A DNA stretch of 38,744 nt from Myxococcota bacterium. GTDB lineage: Bacteria; Myxococcota_A; Polyangia; Polyangiales; Houyiibacteriaceae. The notes beneath the pieces were generated by a model. That model was given only the letters and a program-made list of their open reading frames with translations. It made no database searches and was not told where the DNA came from. A program made the position numbers and the translations under genes. Positions 25,136 through 32,523 of the stretch are shown here, in pieces. The stretch's first letter is position 1. Each line of letters begins with the position of its first letter. The stretch is taken from positions 1 through 38,744 of the forward strand of contig JALOQC010000064.1 of assembly GCA_025453555.1 (NCBI GenBank). The letters run 5' to 3'.

Positions 25136-26746
25136 TCAAGGCGCGCGACCCGACGCTCTCCATCCGAGATAACGCGGAAAGAACCGCGCAGCTTGGTTCC
25201 ACTGTTTCGGCCTTCCGACGTACATCTCTTCGACCCCCACATCGGCGAAGTGGTCACCCGCATCGAGCCACGTCGAATCGCCGGTGAGCGCGTAGGCCGC
25301 ACCGAAGACGGGCGCGATGAGGAGGTTCAAGTCTGGGTAGTCGGAGGTCTCGTAGTCGTCCGAGCGGCAGCCCCAGAGGTAGCGGAACGCACGCCCGTCA
25401 GCGGTCACGGCGTCGTCCCGAAGCCACGCCGCTGTCCGTGCGACGAGCTCCGGAATCCGATCGTCGCCGAGCAGCATGTACGCGTCGGCCAGCGCGTCGA
25501 TCAAGAGCGCGGTCATGAAGGGTGAAGCACCGGCCGGCCCGTCGCTGCACTCGCTCGGGTCCGGGCGGACGATGTCGTGCTCGAAGGCTCCGCTGGTGCC
25601 CTCGTCTTGCCAGGCCACCGCTTCGTCGAGGAGCGACACCAGAGCCGCCCGGTTCTCGTCGGTGGGCGACAACGCGTAGTAGGAGGCGACCCCCATCACG
25701 GTCCAGGCGAGGTTGCGCTCGGTGACTCTCAGGCTGTTCTCTCGACCACCACGCTGCGCAGGGAGGCTTCGGACGAAGGCCTCCCCCATTGCCACTACCG
25801 CCTCTCGAGCGGCGGGGTCTCCGGTCAACAGATAGTCGTCGAGCATCCCCTGCGAAGTCATTCGCCGAATGACTCCCCAGTTGAGCTTGTCGCTCGGGGT
25901 CCAGTCGTCGACCTCGCACGTTTGAACGGCCAGGCTTCGGCCGTCATGCCACTCCAGCTCGTTGGCGCGGTAGTCGCGCGACTCCAGTCGTGCGCGTCGA
26001 TAGCGCGCTGGTGTCGCGTCACGAAGAAAACGCTGCCAGAGTCCGTGAGGTCCGTCGTAGTAGGTTCGGTGAAGAGACGTGGTGCCGCAGCTCACGCCGT
26101 AGCTCTCGTACTCCGGCGACATCGAGTCGAGCGCGTCATCGAGCTCTCGATCGAACGCCTCGAAGCGACGATTCGCCTCGCGAGTCACGTGCACACCACT
26201 GACTGCGGACCGCACGTACCAGTCCTCGGCGAGCATGGCGGCCACCTCACCGTCGGGATTCGCCTCCAGCGCCGATTCGGAGCGGGCGCGAAGCTCTCCA
26301 TGACGCAACGTCAGCGTTTCCGTGGCTCCGGCGTCGAGGGTGGTTCGGAACGCGACGAGGACGCTCCGCACGGAACCGTCGAGCGGCCACTGGGCGAGCA
26401 CGTCGGTGTGGATCGGAACCTCCGAGCCCGCGGAGTCGAGGGCCTGCAGTCGATTCGGGTCGTGAAGGATCCCGGGTGGAAACGGAACCCCGAGGGACAC
26501 GACGGCGTCGGTCACCGCCTCATCCGCGACGAGCGTCAGCGCGATCGCACCGGAGATCGAGGGTGATGCCGAGTCGCCCTCGGACGCTCCGTCGAGCGTC
26601 GAGAGGCCACCGTCGCGTGGGGCGTCTCTCCCCGCGTCTCGCGTCGGCGCCCCTCCGTCCGAGATCGGCTCGGCGTCCGGGCTCGCCGTGGAGCTTCCAC
26701 ATCCAGCCAAGACGATCAAAAGGGAGAGCGATCTCCGCCTCATCAT
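25136..26746 (-). CDS. RIFT-barrel / alpha-toroid carbohydrate-active lipoprotein (exo-rhamnogalacturonan-lyase-like)
   Basis: 536 aa from ATG 26746, preceded by GAGGAG; signal LSLLIVLAGC and an Asp/Gly/Ala linker. The N-terminal beta domain matches the RIFT-barrel type seen in YetA/PcRGLX relatives: VVSLGVPFPPGILHDPNRLQ, DVLAQWPLDGSVRSVLVAF, GATETLTLRHG. A long alpha-toroid follows (SPEYESYGVSCGTT, WGVIRRMTSQGMLDDYLLTG, NLAWTVMGVASYYALSP, FRYLWGCRSDDYETSDYPDL). It is likely to bind or cleave a polysaccharide at the cell surface; activity and substrate are inferred only from fold resemblance. It is the first gene after the AraC regulator and carries a GCGCCA direct-repeat site 150 nt upstream. 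Confidence 0.72.
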   Translation of the reverse strand: MMRRRSLSLLIVLAGCGSSTASPDAEPISDGGAPTRDAGRDAPRDGGLSTLDGASEGDSASPSISGAIALTLVADEAVTDAVVSLGVPFPPGILHDPNRLQALDSAGSEVPIHTDVLAQWPLDGSVRSVLVAFRTTLDAGATETLTLRHGELRARSESALEANPDGEVAAMLAEDWYVRSAVSGVHVTREANRRFEAFDRELDDALDSMSPEYESYGVSCGTTSLHRTYYDGPHGLWQRFLRDATPARYRRARLESRDYRANELEWHDGRSLAVQTCEVDDWTPSDKLNWGVIRRMTSQGMLDDYLLTGDPAAREAVVAMGEAFVRSLPAQRGGRENSLRVTERNLAWTVMGVASYYALSPTDENRAALVSLLDEAVAWQDEGTSGAFEHDIVRPDPSECSDGPAGASPFMTALLIDALADAYMLLGDDRIPELVARTAAWLRDDAVTADGRAFRYLWGCRSDDYETSDYPDLNLLIAPVFGAAYALTGDSTWLDAGDHFADVGVEEMYVGRPKQWNQAARFFPRYLGWRASGRAP

Positions 26747-26895
26747 CGTTCTCCTCGAGGTCATCGATGTCTCTTCGTCGACCGAGGTCGTGCTGAGGTC
26801 ATGACCGAGCACCCACTCTTGCGCCGTGACGGTTGACGTCACGAAACCGCGAAGGGACGTGAGTGGAAAGGATGTTCGACTAAGGACGCCGGGAG

Positions 26896-26922
26896 GCGCC
26901 AAGCAACATCGACTTCGCGCCA
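26896..26922 (-). promoter_or_regulatory. 21-bp-spaced direct repeat GCGCCA-N15-GCGCCA, site 4
   Basis: GCGCCAA at 26896 and GCGCCA at 26917, spacer with ATCGA at the shared position. It lies between the AraC-family gene and the first lipoprotein of its group, 150 nt upstream of that ATG. A GGATGTTCGA block follows, as at site 3. Confidence 0.5.
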
Positions 26923-26947
26923 GCGGAGGCACGTCCCGCAGGAAGCG

Positions 26948-26992
26948 CGCTCACCCCATCGAGCTCGCGTGGCGAGCTCGATGGGGTGAGCG
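26948..26992. terminator. 45-bp perfect palindrome (21-bp stem, 3-nt loop)
   Basis: CGCTCACCCCATCGAGCTCG... is matched perfectly by its complement on the other side of GTG. It is placed 60 bp beyond the AraC-family stop on the minus strand, so it is most simply a strong terminator for that gene, but its length and perfect symmetry are unusual and it is only about 26 bp from the GCGCCA site. No T-run. Confidence 0.6.
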
Positions 26993-27054
26993 AAGACCAT
27001 GACGCCAGCTCGCAGACGACGACATGTTCCGCGAGGCCATCTCGCGCGGCGGTT

Positions 27055-27915
27055 TCAGTGGAGACGATGTGACGACTCTTCCGTAGAGCTGCCGGATCGC
27101 GCTGAGTCGGCTCGTAGTGCCGAAGGGCTCGGATAGCCTGCGCGACGCAGCAGCACCCCGAGCTGTGACGACGAGGAGCACCCGACGGCATACGCGACCG
27201 CGTCGATGCTCGTTCCAGCTCGGACGAGCATCGAACGCGCCGCAGCGACGCGCTCCGCCGCCACGATCTCGCGGAACGACTTCCCTGCAACCCCGAGACG
27301 TCGCTGAATCGTACGCGTCGACATCCCGAACGTACGCGCACAGAGGGCCAGGTCTGCGTGACGCAGATGCGCTCTGATCCAGGCTCGGACACGCGCCGCC
27401 AGCGCATCCTCGCGAACCACCTCGAGGAGGCGCTCGACTTCGCCGTAGACGGATCTTCCGACGACAGGATCGGCCCAAACGTAGGCGGCCTCCGCGTCGG
27501 TGAACACGGCGAAGGCATCGCCCGGACCGAGCGCGGGCAGGAGCGCGGCGGCCCGCGCGCCGTCGACTCCCGGGGTCATCACGATGGCCTGTCGCTCGAA
27601 GCGCTTGCGCCACCGGTCTCGGTGGGGGGCGACGGCGCGAACGAGGTGCTCCCACGCGTCGTCGTCCATGCCTTCGAAGCCTCGTCCATCGACGACTCGT
27701 ACCAAGGGCGGACGCAGGGCTGGATGATCGAGCAGCGGGTAGAGCTCCGCGAGGACCGCGGCATCGTGTCGACCGCGCCGACCGAAGTGGACCGTCCCGC
27801 TCAATCGAGGGGTGGCGCACCACGCGAGAAAGGAATCCCCCGCGATCGCGGCGCCGACCGGAGTCGAAACGTCACGGAGTGAAGGCACGAGCCGCAAGGT
27901 GGCCTGGTCGTTCAC
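27055..27915 (-). CDS. AraC-family transcriptional regulator
   Basis: 286 aa from ATG-type start at 27915 (MNDQATLRL). The N-terminal 170 residues are a variable sensing domain without a recognisable cupin motif. The C-terminal double helix-turn-helix is typical of AraC/XylS: ADLALCARTFGMSTRTIQRR with LGVAGKSFREIVAAERVAAA, then IDAVAYAVGCSSSSQLGVLL, RAGYPSPSALR. Length fits the family. Its gene precedes the first lipoprotein of the lyase-Imm11 units, in the same direction, with a palindrome and a direct-repeat site between. It is the likely local regulator. Ligand unknown. Confidence 0.88.
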   Translation of the reverse strand: MNDQATLRLVPSLRDVSTPVGAAIAGDSFLAWCATPRLSGTVHFGRRGRHDAAVLAELYPLLDHPALRPPLVRVVDGRGFEGMDDDAWEHLVRAVAPHRDRWRKRFERQAIVMTPGVDGARAAALLPALGPGDAFAVFTDAEAAYVWADPVVGRSVYGEVERLLEVVREDALAARVRAWIRAHLRHADLALCARTFGMSTRTIQRRLGVAGKSFREIVAAERVAAARSMLVRAGTSIDAVAYAVGCSSSSQLGVLLRRAGYPSPSALRADSARSGSSTEESSHRLH

Positions 27916-27962
27916 GCGATCAGAGTACCTCGACGAGGGTGGACCGGCTCACGCCGCGACTC

Positions 27963-28126
27963 GAGCGCATCTCAACACCTCCCGCGGCCGCTTCGCGGCA
28001 TCCGCACCACCGCTCGCCGCCATCCACTCACGCTCGAAAATGCACCACATTTCCTCGGTTCGCGAACGCGGCGATCGACGCACGGGCTGCCACGAATCAA
28101 CTCACGGGACGCGTTGAGATGCGCTC
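27963..28126. mobile_element. MITE-like element, copy 3 (complete, diverged ends)
   Basis: 164 bp; left GAGCGCATCTCAACACCTCC, right GCGTTGAGATGCGCTC; interior nearly identical to copies 1 and 2, including CGCTCGAAAATGCACCACAT. Flanks are CTC and AAG, so no TA duplication is visible here. It lies between the AraC gene start and the shortened CREST ORF. Confidence 0.85.
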
Positions 28127-28207
28127 AAGGCGTTCGTTCTGCGTCGGGCGCCACGACCCGAGGATGACCGGTGTGGTGCCCATGCTCCCCGGCCGCAGAC
28201 GTGGCGC

Positions 28208-28489
28208 AGGTTCGATGATCGTTGGCGGTACGTCGCCGACGCAGCGAGGCACGGTCTTCGAGTGTGGATTCGCGCCATTCCCTGGATTGCGCTCTCGCTC
28301 GTCGGCGCTTCGTTCGGCATCGTCGCGAGCCGAGCCGACGCGGAGGCGATGCGTCGCCCGGCGACCTGCCTCGTGGGGGGATGCTACTGCGAGGCCGTTG
28401 CTGTTTCCGGACGAGGGCGCTGGTTCCCTGCGATCTACCTCGCCTTCGCAGCGTTTCCAGCGGCGCGGTCGTCCGGGGAGGGGCCATGA
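28208..28489 (+). pseudogene. miniaturised CREST/ceramidase-family gene (internal in-frame deletion)
   Basis: DNA closely matches the full gene at 32524 from its start region on, but the ATG is AGG here (28208). After TGCTACTGCGAGGCC the sequence jumps from the equivalent of 32727 to 32995, removing 267 bp (exactly 89 codons), then keeps the GRWFPAIYLA segment and stops in TGA overlapping the kinase ATG at 28486. A GTG at 28262 could start a 75-aa product with a helix (IALSLVGASFGIVAS), the CYCE motif and a second helix; all histidine motifs are gone. It is either a dead copy or a small membrane protein coupled to the kinase. Confidence 0.65.
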
Positions 28490-30063
28490 GCGGATACGAA
28501 CTCTTGGGGGAAATTGCGCGGGGCGGCATGGCGCGGGTCCTGCTGTGTCGCCGTGTCGGCGCGGCGGGCTTCGAGCGCTACCTCGCCATGAAGGTCATCC
28601 ATGATCACCTCGCGGATGAAGAGGAGTTCGTGTCGATGCTCCTGGACGAAGCGAACGTCGCGTCGCGCATCTCGCACCCAAACGTCGTCAGCGTCCAAGA
28701 CGTCGGGCGCACCGCGCAGGGCGCCTACTACCTGATCATGGAGTACGTCGAAGGTGCGTCGCTGCACCGGCTCCTGAAGCTGGCCGGCGATGCTGCGCCC
28801 TTCGGTGTCGTGGTCGCGTTGCTCGTCGACGCGCTCGAAGGACTTCACGCGGCCCACTCCGTGTGCGACGAGGAAGGGCAGCCCCTCGGGATCGTTCACC
28901 GCGACGTCTCTCCGCAGAACGTGCTGGTCGGTCTCGACGGCGTCGCGCGCATCGCGGACTTCGGCATCGCGAAGGCTTCGTCCCGTATCACGTCGACGCG
29001 TCCAGGGATGTTGAAGGGGCGAATTCGCTACATGGCGCCGGAGCAGCTGCTTCGGGACGAGGTCACGGCGCGGTCAGACGTTTACTCGGCCGCGGTCGTC
29101 GCCTTCGGCGCTTTGGCGGGCGAGCCGCTCGTCTCTCCTTCGGCCGACGCGGCGGCCATGTACAAGGTGCTCTCTCACGAGGCGCCTCCAGTGTCGTCTC
29201 GCGGAAGACGCCCTCCCGAAGCCTTCGATGCCCCGCTCGCGCGAGCCCTTCGGAAGGATGCGAGCGAGCGAACCGCCACTGCGGCGCAACTAGCGACCGA
29301 GCTACGAGAAGCCGCCGAGGCCAGTGGGCTCTCGTGCGATCGCAGCGAAGTCGTCGCGTGGGTCGAGCGATGGATCGGCGAAGAGGTTCGCGAACGCCGC
29401 CGAAAGATGCGGGCCCGAAAGGCCGTGCCCCTCGGCACTGACACCGGATGCGTCTCGTTGCCCTCGGGAAGCGTGTCTCTCGTCGACGGGATGCCCCCAG
29501 GCGACCGAGGTTCCAGCGACGTGACGCTGGCGGCGGTCGACGCGCACGAGGCCACACCGACGACACGTCGGCATCGGCTCGTGCTCGTGGCCGCCGTCGG
29601 CGCGCTGGGTGCCGCGCTGTGGACGCGAGTCTTGGTGGGCTCGCACGAGCCACCGGACCCCGAACCGCCGCGAGCAGCGCGATTCGACGCGAGGCCCGAG
29701 GCGAGACCGGCCGCCGCTGCGGAAGAGCGCGCGAGCGAGGCGCGCGCGGGCGCGCTCTCCGCGGAGCTCACCATGTGGTCTGGGGGTGAGACTCGGCCAG
29801 ATGAGCCCCCGAGCCTCTTGCCGCACGGCCCGGCGCTCACTTCGTCGCAAGCGAGACCGCCCTCCACACCGCAAGCGAGGCCGGCGCGCCGCAGCCCTTC
29901 TCTCGCTTCGCCCCAAGCGGTGGGTCGCGGCGCCCCGCTCGCCCCGCTCACCTCGCCGCAAGCGACCGCGCCCACGTGGGACGTGGAGCGACTTCCTCTG
30001 TACGACACCTCGCTTCCGTTGCGTGGAGCCTTCGACGAGGCGTCGGCGGAGGGGGGGCGATGA
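28486..30063 (+). CDS. transmembrane Ser/Thr protein kinase (Pkn type)
   Basis: 525 aa from ATG 28486, with GGGGAGGGG immediately upstream; the frame is open further left but that part is the shortened CREST copy. The kinase domain starts at residue 3: GEIARGGMARVLLC (Gly loop), YLAMKVIHDH (Lys), IVHRDVSPQNVLV (catalytic loop, Asp and Asn kept), IADFGIAKAS (DFG) and RYMAPEQLLR. After a basic stretch comes one transmembrane helix (LVLVAAVGALGAALWTRVLV) and a Pro/Ser/Arg-rich outer part with no folded domain visible. HRDVSPQN is typical of myxobacterial Pkn kinases. The stop overlaps the start of the temptin/MopE-like gene (ATGA), so the two are translationally coupled. Confidence 0.92.
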   Translation: MSGYELLGEIARGGMARVLLCRRVGAAGFERYLAMKVIHDHLADEEEFVSMLLDEANVASRISHPNVVSVQDVGRTAQGAYYLIMEYVEGASLHRLLKLAGDAAPFGVVVALLVDALEGLHAAHSVCDEEGQPLGIVHRDVSPQNVLVGLDGVARIADFGIAKASSRITSTRPGMLKGRIRYMAPEQLLRDEVTARSDVYSAAVVAFGALAGEPLVSPSADAAAMYKVLSHEAPPVSSRGRRPPEAFDAPLARALRKDASERTATAAQLATELREAAEASGLSCDRSEVVAWVERWIGEEVRERRRKMRARKAVPLGTDTGCVSLPSGSVSLVDGMPPGDRGSSDVTLAAVDAHEATPTTRRHRLVLVAAVGALGAALWTRVLVGSHEPPDPEPPRAARFDARPEARPAAAAEERASEARAGALSAELTMWSGGETRPDEPPSLLPHGPALTSSQARPPSTPQARPARRSPSLASPQAVGRGAPLAPLTSPQATAPTWDVERLPLYDTSLPLRGAFDEASAEGGR

Positions 30064-32387
30064 GCCACCGCTTCACCTGCGCTCTCGTCGTGATCGGCGT
30101 GTTGGCTTCGAGCCCTTCGACGGGGCACGCCTTTCCTCCCTACGCCTCGCGACTGCCGCGCCTCGTATCCGCGCTGAACACGACCGGCGTCCCGGCGACG
30201 TGCGTGACGTGTCACTCCCACGTCGACGGCGGCGCGGGGTGCACCCTGTCCGGAGGCACACGACCTTGTCTCAACCCTTTCGGCGAGGCATTTCGAGCGG
30301 CCGGCTTGCGGTGGACTCCCACGTTGGCTGCCGCCGACGCCGACGCCGACGGCTTCACGAACGGCCAAGAGCTGCAGGACCCCACCGGCATCTTCGCGCC
30401 TGGCAACGCCCCTCCCGGATGGGAGGGGCTCTCGACTCCCCCGGGCGATCCGGCCCTCACGCCGGGCGACCGCGACAGCGACGGCGATCGTCATTGCACC
30501 TTCGGAACCGACCTCGACGGGAACGGCGACTGCCGCGGTGTTGGCGAGGCGGCGTCTGGTCTCGACTGCAACGACGCCGACCCACGCATCAGCTCGAGTG
30601 AGACCGAGCGTTGCGACGACCTCACCGACGACGATTGCAACGGTCAGAGCACACTCTCCGACGCCGCATGCGTCGAGGTCGTCGACCGCGACCGAGACGG
30701 CTGGTGTCTCGTCGGCCGCGACCTCGACGGGGACCGCACCTGCGTCGACCCCGGTGAGCGCGGCTTGGGCGACTGCGACGACGCCCGCGCCAACGTGTAC
30801 CCGGCCGCGCCGGAGAACTGTGGCGACGGACACGACAACGACTGCAACGGCCTCGTCGATCGAGACGACGAGGCGTGCAACTCGGTCACCGACCACGACG
30901 GCGACGGGTATTGCCCCCTCGGACGCGACCTCGACGGAGATGGCTCGTGTCTGTCGGAGGCCGAGCAGGCGGCCGGAATCGATTGCGACGACACACGTGC
31001 CGACGTTCATGAAGGCGTGGTCGAGCGCTGCGAGGGACGTGTCGACGACGACTGCGACGGCGCCGTCGACCTCGAAGACGACGAGTGCGCGGAGGTCGCG
31101 GACCGCGACGCGGACGGGTATTGCCCCGACGGGATCGATCGCGACGGCGACGGGAGCTGCCTCGACGAAGGCGAGCGCGAGGTCGCGCGTGGCGACTGCG
31201 ACGACGCCGACCGCGACGTCGGTCCACGTGCTCGCGAGCGGTGTGTCGGAGAGGTCGACGACGACTGCGACGGCGCCGTCGACTTGGACGACGACGATTG
31301 CGCGGGCGTCAGGGACCGCGACCGCGATGGCCACTGTCCGCTCGGAATCGACCACGACGGGGATGGAAGCTGCGTCGACCTCGGCGAAGCCGCGATCCGC
31401 GGCGACTGTGACGACGACGACCCGCGAGCGGCGCCGGGCCTCCTCGAAGTCTGCGATGGCGCCGAAGTCTGCCGAGACCTCTGCGTGAACGGTCGCGACG
31501 AGGATTGCGACCGACGGGTCGACGCGCGCGACACGGGATGTGAAGCCTTCGCGGATCTCGACCGCGACGGTTGGTGCGAGGTGGGCCTGGACGCGGACGG
31601 CGACGGGGTCTGCTCCGCCACCGAGCTGAACGCGCTCGGTGACGCTGCACCCGCCGATGCCACAGTCTTTCCCTGGGCTTCGGAGAACTGCCTCGACGGC
31701 CGGGACAACGATCAGGACGGCGTGGTGGACGAAGCGGAGGCGTGTGTGGCCACGCGAGATCTCGACCACGACGGCTGGTGCCCGCTCGGACGAGACCTCG
31801 ACGGAGACGGTCAGTGCACGGGGCCGCTGGAAGACGTCCCCTTCTCCGACTGCAACGACCTCGATCCCTCACGAAACCCGGCCATGCCCGAGTCGTGCTT
31901 CAACCACCGGGACGACGATTGCAACGGCGACGTCGACCTTGCCGACACGGCGTGTGTCCAGTGGTTGGATCGCGACGGGGACGGTTTTTGTGGCGCTGGC
32001 CTGGACGACAACGGCGACGGAGACTGCATCGACGATTCCGAGGATCGCTTCGGCGCCGATTGCGACGACACCAATCGCGACGTCCATCCACGCGCCGTCG
32101 AGCGATGTGACAACGACCGCGACGACGACTGCGACGGCCGCGTCGATGCCGACGACGCGAGCTGCCCATGTTCGTGGCCTCGCTGCGCCGACGGGTCGTG
32201 CTCGGCGACGTGCGAGTGTGACGCCGATGGCGGAGCGTGCGGCCCGACGTCGCCCGTGAGCACGCCCGCGGGCTGTCAGGCCACGCACGCCCCCACAGGG
32301 TCGCTTTTCGCCCTCGTGTGCATTCTGCTGGTGCGACGTCGACGTCGTCGCGTGGATGATCAGCGACTCGCGGCCCCCGCGCGCTGA
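30060..32387 (+). CDS. temptin/MopE-like Asp-Cys repeat surface protein with MYXO-CTERM-like tail
   Basis: 775 aa, starting inside the kinase stop. Signal peptide (VVIGVLASSPSTGHA), then a temptin-like domain with FPPYASRLPRL, a CVTCHSH motif (a C-x-x-C-H, possibly heme or disulfide) and LNPFGEAFRAAGLRW. The remainder is about ten units of 45-55 aa in the MopE/Put_metal_bind style: D(H/R)DGDGYCPLGRDLDGDG, DCDD, ERCDG..DDDCDGAVD. These Asp-rich loops should bind calcium and the paired Cys form disulfides. The C-terminus, AGCQATHAPTGSLFALVC followed by a hydrophobic stretch and six arginines, resembles the Cys-helix-Arg sorting tail of myxobacteria. It is likely displayed on the surface; ligand unknown. 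Confidence 0.88.
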   Translation: MSHRFTCALVVIGVLASSPSTGHAFPPYASRLPRLVSALNTTGVPATCVTCHSHVDGGAGCTLSGGTRPCLNPFGEAFRAAGLRWTPTLAAADADADGFTNGQELQDPTGIFAPGNAPPGWEGLSTPPGDPALTPGDRDSDGDRHCTFGTDLDGNGDCRGVGEAASGLDCNDADPRISSSETERCDDLTDDDCNGQSTLSDAACVEVVDRDRDGWCLVGRDLDGDRTCVDPGERGLGDCDDARANVYPAAPENCGDGHDNDCNGLVDRDDEACNSVTDHDGDGYCPLGRDLDGDGSCLSEAEQAAGIDCDDTRADVHEGVVERCEGRVDDDCDGAVDLEDDECAEVADRDADGYCPDGIDRDGDGSCLDEGEREVARGDCDDADRDVGPRARERCVGEVDDDCDGAVDLDDDDCAGVRDRDRDGHCPLGIDHDGDGSCVDLGEAAIRGDCDDDDPRAAPGLLEVCDGAEVCRDLCVNGRDEDCDRRVDARDTGCEAFADLDRDGWCEVGLDADGDGVCSATELNALGDAAPADATVFPWASENCLDGRDNDQDGVVDEAEACVATRDLDHDGWCPLGRDLDGDGQCTGPLEDVPFSDCNDLDPSRNPAMPESCFNHRDDDCNGDVDLADTACVQWLDRDGDGFCGAGLDDNGDGDCIDDSEDRFGADCDDTNRDVHPRAVERCDNDRDDDCDGRVDADDASCPCSWPRCADGSCSATCECDADGGACGPTSPVSTPAGCQATHAPTGSLFALVCILLVRRRRRRVDDQRLAAPAR

Positions 32388-32523
32388 TCGAGTTCGCTGC
32401 GGGATGGCTTGGTACCTCGACCGCTGGACGAGCTCACGTCCTGCCGCCCGCCACTCGACGGCGTCCGCGAGAACGCAACGTCGACCACCCTTCGCAGCTC
32501 GGCGGGAGCGTCAGAGGTGGCGC

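Noticed and set aside
24393-26922. Sigma-54 (-24/-12) promoters in the GCGCCA sites
   Set aside because: On the coding strand TGGCGC recalls the -24 box, but GC does not follow GG at the required 10-nt spacing in any of the four sites.
29175-31769. 864-codon open frame on the minus strand opposite the kinase and temptin/MopE-like genes
   Set aside because: Val/Asp/Ala repeats arise from the complement of the Asp-rich repeats; the plus strand has motifs, signal peptide and start/stop overlaps.
30480-32170. Regular DNA repeats resembling a CRISPR array
   Set aside because: The period varies (about 140-165 bp), units are coding and encode MopE-like Asp/Cys repeats; there are no conserved short repeats with unique spacers and no cas genes.
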